From Dipteris shenzhenensis (Eukaryota > Polypodiophyta > Polypodiopsida > Gleicheniales), in assembly GCA_047967505.1 (NCBI GenBank), contig CM106539.1: a DNA stretch of 64,000 bases. One strand, written 5' to 3'. This document shows, piece after piece, positions 34,717 to 46,811 of this stretch. Every line of letters starts with the position of its first letter. Position 1 is the stretch's first letter. The notes beneath the pieces were generated by a model. That model made no database searches and was not told where the DNA came from. It saw only the letters and a list, made by a program, of their open reading frames with translations. Position numbers and translations under genes: made by a program.

Positions 34717-36182
34717 CTAATCTATGTTCTCCAGGACCTTGCTCCCTTCCACACTCCCTTCTGCACTCCCTTCTGTGCCTCCTTCCTCCTCTTCCTCATC
34801 GTCTTGTGCACGGGCCTGTAAACAAGGGACAACATATATCAATGTATGAAAAATCAAATCTTTACTTATAATTTTGGCATTATTTAATTACTTTCAAATA
34901 CCTGGGGGGCCGCTCCAGTAGCCCGGGTATACTGCTCCTCAGTAATCAACCCGTCATCATAGAAGTGCCTCCATGTATCTCCTCTGCGATGGTGGCGGTG
35001 GTAGGCTGTCTCCACAGGAGTAGGGTATCTGCCCATGATCTCAAGCTGCATGGCGACACACTTTGCGGAGGGATTAGTACAAAGAAACAACCTCCTAATA
35101 AACTACATAAGCAATATAATTTGAGATCGATACTTACAAATTGGGCCTCCCATGATTCAACACACCTTGCTCCAAAATGCGCGCTTCCATATTCCTCCAT
35201 CTGGATCCTCCGTGCCTCCACGTGCTGCAGACTGGGGTCCTCCCTCGCTGACTTCATTGCCTTCTTCCACTCATGCTTGTGAGCGGTGTGGAGCGGGCCC
35301 CTTGGTGGTTGACCTGCCTCAAGCCTGGCAAGCTTTGCTAGTGCCTGCCTCTTAAAAGCGAAGATCTTTTATTGCTAAGTATCGTAACAATCTTTGACTT
35401 GGCCCATTTATCTGTGAACTGGCGATTGGGGGGGTTAGGATACCTAGAGCGAACAGTAGCGAGGGTCTCATCAGCCAACCTCTTTGGGTGGTCTTTGTAG
35501 TGGATAAAGCAATCTCTATAATTGTTAGCAATTACAGAGTGCATGAAGGCCATGATGTCCTTCCCCCGCGCATCCATCAAGATGCCTCCTGTCTGAGTGA
35601 TGTCATAATAAATCGTACCATCACCCAGAGGCACATCTAAATCATCTGAATCATCATCCTCCCCACCGCCACATGGCCCAAAGCACTGTGCCATGCATCC
35701 CCCACCGCTCTCCCTACTACTACGCCTGCTACCCTGTTGTGTCGAGCTAGTACGCTGGCCACTCGTAGCTGGAGACTGCAGGGACTACACTGACCACTCG
35801 TAGCTGGAGAACCGAGTCTCGACAGCAAAGGAGTACGTCGACGGCTCTGCGAGACAGAAGGACCTCCTGACGACATGGGGGAAGGGGCATAAGACAGGAT
35901 GGCAGAAGGGGCAGAAGACGGCATGGAGGAAGGGGCATAAGACGGTATGGGGGAAGGGGCATAAGAAGGGGCATAAGACGGCTGTGCTGACTCTGCTGGG
36001 GTGATCTCAAGTGGTGTGGGGTGGCTTGGAGTCTGTAGTGTCGACTCCTAAGGAGTGTTTAGAGTACCCGTCATATACCCATATAACTCCACAGGAGTAG
36101 GAGGGTGCCCTAAAAGGTTATATAAGTCCTTCCAAATAGATTCCCGGGGATCAGGTGAGCTGGAAGTGCTTCCTGGCCACAT
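34717..36182 (-). pseudogene. TNPA-like CACTA protein, family A, in the complete element
   Basis: Exons on the minus strand run from ATG 36182 (MWPGSTSSSPDPRES, then IWKDLYNLLGHPPTP) through the Pro/Ser/Met repeats, GEDDDSDDLD, GTIYYDITQTGGILMDARGKD and RYPNPPNRQFTDKW. They continue with a block ending ESWEAQF before a GTAAGT donor, an exon LEIMGRYPTPVETAYHRHHR, and an acidic final exon ending at 34717. This copy keeps the full seven-G run, so it reads through where copies 1 and 2 shift. It has its own faults: an in-frame TAG after TLNTP, a frame change in the Ser-rich region near 35780, and a two-base gain near 35355 that ends the frame after NKRSSL. No single copy is intact. Confidence 0.65.
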
Positions 36183-36289
36183 GTTGAATTGGAAAAAGGG
36201 AAAAAAATCTATTACTAATGAGCTGAGAAGAAAGGGGAAGGGAAGAGAGGCTTACTGTCAGAGCGCATCTATAGACGTGTCTAATTCCC

Positions 36290-36373
36290 GCGTCTAACAG
36301 AGCGTCTAACAGAGCATCTAATAGAGCGTCTAACAAAGCGTTTAACAGAGCGTCTAACAAAGCATCTATCGAC
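36290..36373. repeat. Seven tandem 12-bp units containing GCGTCTAACAGA
   Basis: Seven consecutive 12-base units, consensus GCGTCTAACAGA, with CG to TG or CA changes in some. This amplifies the CGTCTA core of the subterminal motif close to the start of the TNPA-like gene. Copies 1 and 2 have no matching array at this place. The neighbouring 36240-36290 and 36840-36965 hold scattered single motifs. Confidence 0.8.
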
Positions 36374-37020
36374 GCGTCTCTTTGTATGTGCAAAAGGCTA
36401 GACGCGCATTTAGACGCTCTGAAACGCGCCTATAGATGCGCTTCGACAGACGAGATTCCTAAAAAGTAGAAAAGGACATTGCGCCCGACACACAAACGTG
36501 ACACTGATACCCAGATCATGCGCTTCTTGGATACGAGAAAGTACAAATCTAAAGAGAGCAAACTTCCAAACAAGATCAACTGCAAAAAGGCTTACTTGGA
36601 TAGAGGTATGGAAGGTTCTTCTTTCTTTTTCAAAGTTGCTTCTCCTCCTTGTTCGTCCTCCTCTCCTTTAAGCTTAGAAGTAAGTGTAGGTACCTTCCTC
36701 TTAAGTGTAAGCTTGGAAGTAACTATGGGAGCCTTCCTCTTAAGCGTCAAAACTATGGATCTCTTAATAAGGAAAGAAGCAAGTCGCGCGAAGTATAAGT
36801 AATGTGAAGAAAAGCAAAGCGAGCGCGCTAAAAAGCAGGTTTAAAAGCCGCATCTATAATCACGTCTAGTAGCATGTCTATAGATGCATCTAAACACACA
36901 GAGTAGATGCTCTTTTAAACACGATTGTAGGCATGCTTTTAGACGCGCCTTTAGACATGCAACAGAGTTTAAATTAAACATTTGAAAGAGAGCAAATTTG
37001 GTGGGTTGTTTGTTTGTAGG

Positions 37021-37290
37021 ATGTCTTCATCTTCAACAAGTAGCTCCAGTGAGGATGAATCCCTCCATATCCACCATCGCGAAATGTGGTTGGAGCAAAA
37101 AATCAAATGTCTGTGTGATCGATGTCGAGGAAACATGTATCGTGCACGCAGGATTACACTCAATCATATCTCAAAGGGCCCTCTTTCGTACACACCATGG
37201 ATCTCATGTGCCATACCCTCAGTATCTAAGAGCACTAGTGTCCAAAGGATATTCATGTGGATTGGCTACTTGATGAAATGGAGAAAGTAG
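37021..37290 (+). pseudogene. CACTA TNPD N-terminal exon, family A complete element
   Basis: It starts at ATG 37021 (MSSSSTSSSSEDESLHIHH) and reads through KIKCLCDRCRGNMYRARRI without the TGA found in the other two copies. After NHISK it no longer matches them and stops at 37288, before the acidic block and any TNP2 domain. This points to an internal deletion of the transposase core. Its promoter would be the motif-rich stretch shared with the divergent TNPA-like gene. Confidence 0.6.
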
Positions 37291-37437
37291 AGAAAGACGA
37301 GGGGATGCATATCACAATGGAAGAATGGGAGTATGCTAGGGGATGCATGAGCAAGGTCGGTATATAGAATGTTATGCATAAGTTCGGAGCTTTTTATAAT
37401 TTAGATTGCTTATTTAATTGATTTTTTCTTGGTGTAG

Positions 37438-38218
37438 TGCACTATGTTCAATGCTATATGGTGTGAGGGCAAGCATTTTCGAACACAACGGATTGATGAT
37501 AAGAGAAACACACAAGATTGCAGCGTCATCACTAGCTTTGAGGGAGCCAATGGAGCCATGGATGATTATTGTGACATAATCCAAGATATTATTATGCTTG
37601 AATTTCGACGCTTCTTTGTGTATGTTTTGGATGTAAAGTGGTTTAAGGACGTGGTGGAAAGAGGCCCTAATGCAACAATCAAACGCCATGCAAGTGGCTT
37701 TGTAACTATTGACTCCACAAAGTTTTGGCAAAGTAGGAAGGACACACTAGTACTACGGCAACAAAATGTGAACAGGTACTGTGCACACATATAAAAATAC
37801 TCGCTTTTAAATATTCGATGCAAGAAAAGTAACATGATTGTATTTGTGTTTGAATTAGGTTGTCTATCAACCAATGGTGGATAATAATAGATGGTGGCAT
37901 GTCATACCTATTATGCCACGTTCCAAAGTGATGTATAGTACATTTACTAATATGGAGCGTATGGAGGATGATCATGGCCATGGACGTGATGATGACCGTG
38001 ATACGAGAGAGGAGGATGATCATGAGATAGGAGATACAGATATTGAGGCCATTACCCGTGAGGATGAGCCTACCATTCGAGATGTTGATTTCGATGAGCA
38101 CATGAGTGGCACAAGTAGTAGTGGGTTGAATGTATTTGTAGATCTAAACACTTGTTTGGATTTTGAAGTAGATAGTTTGGCAAGGGTTGATCTCATTGAG
38201 GATGAGATTGAACCGTAG
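37438..38218 (+). pseudogene. CACTA TNPD C-terminal DUF4216-like exons
   Basis: After a TTCTTGGTGTAG acceptor the exon encodes MFNAIWCEGKHFRTQRIDDK, then a segment with FFVYVLDVKWFKDV and TKFWQSRKDTLVLRQQNV. A donor near 37775 and an acceptor near 37858 lead to VVYQPMVDNNRWWHVIPIMP and a long acidic tail (HGHGRDDDRD...IEDEIEP), stop at 38216. The pairing of a V.DVKWF-type segment with QV.Y..D...W.VV is the pattern of DUF4216, found near the C-terminus of CACTA transposases. The two pieces do not join in frame as spliced above, so a one-base lesion or another splice site must be assumed. Confidence 0.6.
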
Positions 38219-38369
38219 CCCCATAATTGATATTGGCAAAACTATTTTACATATTGTCTCATTCTCCTCATCTCACTTAATTCTTATATATGTGGGCTTG
38301 CAAAAAATTATGTGCTTTGGTAATCATGGGCAATGTTTGGAAAGCAATGATGTACACCAAAATCTCACT

Positions 38370-38661
38370 TTCTGTATTCTCTGGTTTGCGTCTAAATGCG
38401 CGTCTGATTCTCAGTGTAAATGCGCAAATAAACACGCTAATACACGCGCAAATAGACGCGCTAATAAATGCGATGTTAGACGGGCCTGTATTTTCTCAAG
38501 TTAGACGTGCACGTAGATGTAGTAATTTACGCGCAAATAGACGAGCTTATACACGTGCATTTAGACGTGCTCGTAATTCCTCTACTAAAGCAACCCTTAT
38601 AGACGCGCCCGCTATTTTGCGCGTCTACCAAGCATGTCTATAGTTGCTTTGTGTTGTTGTG
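38370..38661. repeat. Right subterminal array of TAGACGCG motifs
   Basis: Many copies of TAGACG(C/T)G, AATACGCG and CGCGTCTA lie between about 38385 and 38635, mirroring the left array at 34140-34420. They stop about 25 bases before the terminal repeat end. Confidence 0.75.
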
Positions 38662-40600
<1,939 letters not shown>

Positions 40601-41270
40601 CCATCCCTTGAAAAAATGGTTCTTAGTTCAGTTTTCTCCTCCCAAGAATATAAGCATACACGAATTAAAAGATCAGAATGGTTTCAATGATTTTGAAAAA
40701 ATAGCTTGTCTTAAACGATGCAAACACACACACATACACACAATGTGTCCTAAATAAGCAAAGAATTCCAAATAGAAAGCAAGGGCAATTGGTAAAAAAG
40801 TAACACCAACCTGGGTACACCGCTTGTCGTTCCGCTCACCCTTGCTGAGTTTGATGGTCGGGAGAAGCTCCTTCCAAAAGAGGTTCCCGGGTTTGATAGT
40901 CTTGATAGGCACTCTTGCGACTACACCATCTCTTATCTTGGCTTTGACATGTCGATGCAAGCTTGACACAGGATAAAGCTATGGACCCTTAGTGTTGCTC
41001 GTGGTCTTAATACGATGTCTTAATTTTCGTAATAAGATGTTCAAAAGACCCTTCTTAGAGCTTATGTGGACGACATGTTGGCAGTTTCACATGTAAGGCA
41101 AGGAATTCGTGAGGCGGTACATGCAAGTTATTGTAGAGTTTTGAACACTAAACTTTGAAAGTTTATGAGATATGTCCTTGAAAATGGATGAAACTTAAAC
41201 TCATCTACTTAGAAGAGAAATTTTGAATTCCCCTTAACTTGTGAAAGAAAGTGTAGCTTTGCTTAGGGTA
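40601..41270. other. Segment duplicated at 59220-59664
   Basis: The left part is the end of the CT-repeat theme. From about 40825 to 41270 it matches 59220-59664 closely. A short plus-strand frame near 41055 reads AYVDDMLAVSHVRQG, which recalls the YVDD box of reverse transcriptases, but nothing around it supports a reverse transcriptase, so I give it little weight. Both copies run into a CACTA family B end. Confidence 0.55.
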
Positions 41271-41443
41271 CACTAAAGGCATAGGCTCTTTTCCGACAAA
41301 AATACCAATGCTTTTTACATTAAATTATTTTTTTTTCGGACGCAAACGTCACTATTAAAGTCGTTAAAAGCGTCGAAAAAGAACTATCACTATATAGCGA
41401 CAATGATAAACGTCGCTATATAGCGATGATTAACAGAACTTTT

Positions 41444-41512
41444 AAAAAAAGCATTAGTGGGGCTAAACAGGGCCATAGCAAGCCCTGTTTTGGCCCACTT
41501 ATGCTTTTTTTT
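41444..41512 (-). terminator. Long hairpin, family B copy 2
   Basis: This is the counterpart of 20447-20522, with arms built on GCATTAGTGGGGCTAAACAGG and its complement. The right arm has a changed TTGGCCCACTTATGC stretch, so pairing is weaker. Its role is unproven. Confidence 0.35.
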
Positions 41513-41739
41513 TGTCATTACAAAAAAAAAGTTTTTTATTACAAAATTTCCCTTGCAAAAAGGGTGATACAAAATTGCTCAAATGAAATGATCGAGCAAC
41601 AAAAGCATATACATGTCGAACATATACACCATTGTTTGTTACAAAATTACCCTTTTGAAAAGGGTGATACAAAATTGCTCAAGGAGCGGATATACAAAAT
41701 GACATACATGGCGAAGTATATGCAAACTGCTACTACTAC

Positions 41740-43304
41740 TACTCATTCGAATCATCCTCGTCGTCCTCTCCTCGTCCTCGTCTTGTTGGCCTGATCCTTG
41801 GTCCTCGTGAGTTGCGTCTTCTCCTTGATCCTCGTCACGTGCATCTGATCCCTGGCCCTAGTGATCGCTCACCTTCGGTGATGGGACGCTCGAGCTTTGA
41901 CCCTAAGAGTGAACCATATAAATTGAAAATTATATTGGAACTTAAAGAATAAAACAATTTAAAAAGTGAGATTATAAGTAAGAGTAGACTTATACCGTGC
42001 GAGCAGCCACCTCAGCCCAATCGACCGTCGCTCCCATTGCCTCTTCGGCTTTGTTCCTATGCGAAATGCATGGCGCATCTCTACATCTGTAGGAAGAGGA
42101 CCCATCGCAGCTTGCTGTGGATCCAATTTACGAGAGTTAGAGTTAGATAAAGTGCATGTAATATGTAGTAAAAAAAATAGAACAATACATTAAATGAGAA
42201 GAAGTAGACTTACCATGGTTGCCTCGAACACCAACCGTCCGCCTGCACCAAAGTGCGAAGTACCTACGATGTCTAGCCGTCTCTTCGCAGCCCTCCTCTC
42301 ACCCTCGAATATTTCGGGATGGTCCCTATTCTACTTCTTGAAGAACTTCCAATCAGCTTTGTCTACCCAGTTGGGTTTAGCCATCCCCTTTGTGATAGAA
42401 GTATGCAACGTTGATCTACGGTGCTTCAAGACCAAACCCATGCGCTCTCGCATATAATTCTCATTAAACTCCCAATTTGGCGGGTTAGGGTATTTTTATT
42501 TTACTTCATCGATTACCGCCTGCTTCTTTGGTCATCTTGATATCGCCAATCGGTAGCAACGCCACTCTTGAAGTGATGGTTCATCAATCGCCTCATGGTG
42601 GCCATCACTGCTTTGCCCTTTCTATCTTCTATTATCTCTCCGCCGGCAGTCGTGATTTGATAGGAGAGATCCTCTGATGAGTAAGGAGGACTAATGGTAG
42701 CAAAGTCAAAAGGAGTGGAAGCTGTGCGAGCGCTTCCGGAGCAAGGAGTAGCAGTGGGAGTAGGAGAGGGCAAGGGACCTGACTGATACTGTGTCTCCAG
42801 ACCAAGTGGAGACCTATAGGGATGTGAGTGTGCTGACTCATCTACATCTCTCGAGTTAGCACAACATAAGTGGCCCCTCCTACTCTTGCTTCCCTTACGA
42901 GAGGCATGCGCAGGTGATGACCCCTCGGTCGAAGGGGCATGAGGGGACGGCTGGGTAGTAGGCCCAGTCATCAGTGTAGGGGAGGGAATTGCTGAGGTCC
43001 TCTGAGATAGCAGAGAGAAGAATCTCGCTGCCTCCTCATCGGTCATCTGCACTACAAACTCGTTGGGACTCCCAACAAAGCGATGCACGGCTAGCAAAGG
43101 AGTTCCCTAAGGGGTAGTCGTAGTGCTACATCCGAGAGGAGTCGAACCAGGGGTAGTCACAGTGCTAGGTCCGAGAGGAGTCGGACCAAGGGTAGTCCCC
43201 TCAAGTGTCACCTGAGAGGAATCAAAGTCCTCTAGAGCATATAGATGATGTTGTCTCCTCTTGTGAGGCTGTCCGTACTCGTCGGATGTGCAACGTGATC
43301 CCAT
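41740..43304 (-). pseudogene. TNPA-like CACTA protein, family B copy 2, broken
   Basis: It supplies the N-terminus missing from copy 1: ATG 43304 (MGSRCTSDEYGQPHKRRQHH) and TPLGPSTVTTPGSTPLG-type repeats, then FVGSPNEFVVQMTDEEAARF, the Ser/Pro-rich part and DLSYQITTAGGEIIEDRKGK. Exon borders match copy 1 (exon 1 ends 42214; exon 2 42114-41996; exon 3 from 41902). Lesions: an in-frame TAG after STTTTP, a one-base loss in the run near 42530 that shifts frame after DWRYQDD, a nonsense codon near 42331, a 13-base deletion in exon 2 and a TAG in exon 3. Clearly dead. Confidence 0.65.
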
Positions 43305-43330
43305 GTCTAACATAGACACAAACACGAAAA

Positions 43331-44153
43331 CTCTTCTCTCCCACTATTAGGACTGCCTCCTTGTCAAAAACCCCTCCGACCATCATCTATAGATGTCAAG
43401 AGGCTGATTGGTCAAAGATTTTTTGTATGTACAAGCAGCAAACTAAAAAGTCAGCTTCTCCCACTTCTCCATTCGTGTCTTCACTATGTGAAACCACAGC
43501 ATTGATCCCATGATCTCCATTGCCCTCACCCCTTTCGTGTCCAACAGTGTCACGGTCGTATTCTTGGGTCCTACAATGTCATATTTTGCATTCTTGTGTC
43601 CCACAACATCACATTTCCATCGCCCTTTTTGTGTCCAGTAGCATCACATTTTGTATTCTTGTGTCCCACAACATCACATTTCCATCGCCCTTTTTGTGTC
43701 CAGCAGCATCACATTTTACATTCATGTGCACGCTTCTAGGCATGGCTTGTTTTTGGGATAATTCCTCACCATTGGAAGTGTGAAGGTAAGGGGATTAAAG
43801 TCAGCATGCAAGGTGTCCAGGACAAGACAAGATTCGGCAAGCCCTGCTAGGAAGTGGAATGAAAGCTAGCCACAATTATGAATTATCACTTTGAATCCAA
43901 AGCAAACACTGTGCTTTATCATTATCAACATTTTTCTCTCTAAAGATGAATTTCATGCTTATTTGGAGCTTTTCATAGAGTTGTTTTTTCGTCGTGCCAT
44001 GCTCATGCAAAGGAACCCCCCCTACACCTCCTCAAATATAAGGTGCAATGTATCTAGACACTCATTCTATGACAGAAGGTGTGATGTAAGCAAAGCTAGA
44101 CATTATACCTTGAGCATCAGTTTTTTAATATCTTTTATAACCTATTATTAACC
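43331..44153. other. Duplicated segment with 65-bp tandem repeat (43561-43725)
   Basis: Shared with 61485-62296. It contains two full copies of a 65-base unit (starting TTCTTGTGTCCCACAACATC at 43591 and 43656) plus a partial one at 43561. The other locus has the same arrangement from about 61708. No gene is recognised; the plus-strand frame across the repeat is rich in Ser, Cys and His without known motifs. Confidence 0.7.
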
Positions 44154-44492
44154 ATGGACAACAAAAAAAACAAAGTAACACACGTGGTGGCTTGGAGGAG
44201 AGAAGAAGAGCTCACAAAGAGGATTGCTTGGAGAGTTTTTTACAACCAAGAGAAACGTTTCACCTTTCATTTCTTGGAAAATGTTTCCTCCTCCCCCGGA
44301 TCTCCTTCAACCCCCTCCTTTCCCTGTACTAATTTGCTTTCCCCGCCATTGACCTCACGATTAAAGTCCTCCCTATTTCATGAAATGGCAGTCAATGGAG
44401 TCACTCCCAATGATGTTACTTACAGTTATGCCATAGTATTGACGCATAAGTTTGCAAAATTCCCATTACTTTTGCGTTGTCCCTTTACCTAG
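44154..44492 (+). pseudogene. Fragment with one PPR-like motif (unit 1)
   Basis: A 112-codon frame: MDNKKNKVTHVVAWRREEEL, a segment with CNQEKRF-like and FHFLEN words, a Ser/Pro-rich part, then SSLFHEMAVNGVTPNDVTYS. The last words fit a pentatricopeptide repeat (F.eM...Gv.Pn.vTY..li), of which only one copy is present, so it cannot be a working PPR protein. Similar frames are at 60723-61223 and 62297-62671. Probably a piece of a host PPR gene carried along by transposition or duplication. Confidence 0.45.
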
Positions 44493-46049
44493 CATGATGT
44501 CTTCCTATTGTTTTTCGTTGTTCCTGACTCTGTTCCTATCTTTTGCACACACTGTTAATGTCAGCAATTTTGAAGAATTTGTTTGATCCATTTGGTTCTA
44601 GCAGTTTTGATATTCACAAGCTCCAAATCTGAACGGGGACAAGGGCAAAGCGAGTCGAGAGAATGGAATACCTATCTAAGATGGTGTAAAAATATGGATG
44701 ACAAGGAGTCGAAGCATGCGGGAAAGTACACAACTCCATCTTCATACGCTTTATCCCTCTTCTTTTCCCCCTCTTAGAAGCTAGATTGCCCCTCTTTTCT
44801 CCCACTATCAGGACTACCTCCTTGCCAAAACCCCCTCCAACCATCATTTGCAGATGTCAAGAGGCTAATTGGTCAAAGATTTTTTTTATGTACAAGCAGC
44901 GACCTAAAAAGTCTGCTTCTTCCACTTCTCCATTCGTGTCTTCACTATGTGAAACCGTAGAATTGATCCCATGATTATGTAAAAAATTATGCATTTTCTC
45001 ATGAATAGCAAATAACGAGAAATATCCTATAATGAGAACATAGGTTTCTAGTATCCAAGCATTGCTATATGTCAATACATGAGCCTATCAATGGGACTTT
45101 TAAAAGAACCAATCCCTTCTAAACTAGCTAAGAAAAAATACAACTATTATGGCTAACCAAATAGAAGGATTCATTTGAAATATTGAATCAATTCACAAGC
45201 ACCTCATGGAGTACTTAGACTTTTTAGTTATTTAGTTTATAACATTAATTTGTATACTTATGTTATTTATAATCTTGCAAGTATGGAAAAAAATTAAAAG
45301 GGGAATATATATATATATATTAAGCCTTGGACCATTATAAAAACATAATTAAATAATATACCCCATCCATATCCTTCTTTAGGTATTTTCAGCTTCTATA
45401 TGGGACTTCAAGTTCCCTCATAGGATTTCAAGTTTCCTCAGGGGATTTCCTCCTTTTTGTGTCACTTTTGCAAGGTAGTTAGAACTCCCTTATGGAAACA
45501 AACCTCTTGATATAGGAAAATCCCTAAATAACATGTCCCATCCACATCCTTTTTTAAGAATTTCTAGCTTCCATATGGGACTTCAAGCTTGGTACTCCCA
45601 TCCCATATGGAATCTTTGAAGTCCTAAATATCATAATTAAAGTCCCACAAAGAAGTTTAGAAGTCCACTTTGGGAGAAAATCAATATCCCACATGCAATA
45701 TTTGAATTTCCAAATAGGATATTTCAAGTTGCGTATAGGTGTTTGGAGGTTCCTTATGGAATTTCAACTCCCACATAGGAGTTTAATTAGGGTCTTTGAT
45801 GAGACTTGAAGTGCCACATGTGAGTTTTGGAGGCTCGTATGAGATGTGATCCATGTCCTACAAGGGATTTAAAGTTGTAAATAGGAGTTTAGGATCCCTC
45901 ATGGATTTGAAGTCCAAAGTAGGAGTTGTGGGGTCCCTTATGAGATTTGATCAATGTCCGACACGAGATTTAAAGTCCCATAGAGAAGTTTAAATGTCCC
46001 TTATAGGATTTGTAAAGTCCCATATCAAAGGTAGAAGTTTTTCTTCTTT
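44493..46049. other. Gene-free duplicated segment ending in phrase-like degenerate repeats
   Basis: 44493-45660 matches 62672-63640. From about 45400 to 46030 the sequence is made of variations on a 15-30-base theme (TCCCATATGGGACTTCAAG, CCTCATAGGATTTCAAG, CCCACATAGGAGTTTAA), always with TCCC and GGGA/AGGA words around TTTAAA-like centres. It looks like an old, much-decayed tandem array. An AT run, (AT)n, is at 45309-45321. No gene is seen. Confidence 0.55.
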
Positions 46050-46781
46050 AACTTGATAAGTGTAAGAAAATAATACGCTTGTGCTCAATAGATAACAGGA
46101 TCTCGTATGCAAGAGAGAAAAGCAGATAGTATGGAGAATCAAAAATTTGATTACTATAAAACTGATACAATAGATGGCGCTGCCTCCCAACCATGCACTC
46201 CTATGAGAGAAGCTTCGATGAAGTGCTAAAAACAGTAGAGGACAGAGGCTGGATGCTAAGGAATCGGGGTTGCTATATCCAGTGATGAATATGGGCTTCA
46301 TGGGCTTGCTCCTATATAGCCACTAGTCATAGTCGGTTAGACTTAATTGGGAGACCGACCCAATCTGCCCAAACCGGCTAACTAGAGGTCGGTTCCAAAA
46401 TAAGCCACCGACCACATGATAGAACCGTGGCACAAAATAAAGCAACTAACCTACGGTTTCTGTTCAGCCCACGGCCATTCGGGATCATCTGGGGCTCCAA
46501 ACAGGACTAACAGCCCGAGAGTGGGTTGCCCCGAGAAATGCTCCATCTACCCTCAGTGCGGCCAGTCATGGGATGCCTTCCCACACTTGCATGTAGCCTA
46601 GTCGGCAGTACACCAACTCTATCTAAAGCTGTCCAACAATCAGGCCACACATGGCCCCCATCTGGTGTCCAAACCAGGATAACTGAGCTACTCAAATGCC
46701 TTCTCCTCATATGGGGGGCTTACAAGTAGAGTTAGCTGGTTCCCGCATAGTTACAGCAGACTGGAGCATTAATATCTAACA
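46050..46781 (-). repeat. 3' LTR of a copia element (outer border approximate)
   Basis: On the minus strand a G-rich purine stretch (GAGGGGGGG, a polypurine tract) just after the pol stop is followed by TGTTAGATATTAATGCTCC, the LTR start, at 46781. A TATA box (CTATATAGGAGC) is at about 46307-46318. The outer end near 46050 (minus-strand ...CTTATCA) is a guess from a CA end and from the change to the degenerate repeat. The second LTR is not in the window. Confidence 0.6.
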
Positions 46782-46811
46782 CCCCCCCTCAATGTCCACC
46801 CGCAAGTGAAC

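Larger units (their letters stand above)
34130..38661. mobile_element. Full-length CACTA-type element, family A (4,532 bp)
   Basis: The left end reads CACAACAAGACAAAGCA and the complement of the right end reads CACAACAACACAAAGCA; over 25 bases 22 agree. AAG occurs on both sides (34127-34129 and 38662-38664), the 3-bp target duplication typical of CACTA transposons. An unfilled paralogous site is at 23861-23890, where GTAAAG runs straight into CTAAGCAAAC, so both borders are exact. Inside are a minus-strand TNPA-like gene, plus-strand TNPD remnants (N-terminal exon and DUF4216 region) and motif-rich ends. The catalytic TNP2 domain is missing, so it would depend on a helper. Confidence 0.9.
41271..43330. 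mobile_element. CACTA element family B, copy 2
   Basis: It starts CACTAAAGGCATAGGC at 41271, then TTTTCCGACA, two decayed subterminal palindromes (41394-41430), the hairpin (41444-41512) and the minus-strand TNPA-like gene with its full N-terminus. The right border is not clear: near 43330 the sequence passes into the block shared with 61485 onward. No inverted terminus is visible. Confidence 0.65.

Noticed and set aside
36151-36393. Minus-strand frame with DALLDALL repeats
   Set aside because: It is the translation of the 12-bp tandem array of DNA motifs; it is not conserved in the other element copies.
41050-41130. YVDDM word suggesting a reverse transcriptase
   Set aside because: No neighbouring reverse-transcriptase motifs are found in any frame, and the frame ends quickly; chance is more likely.
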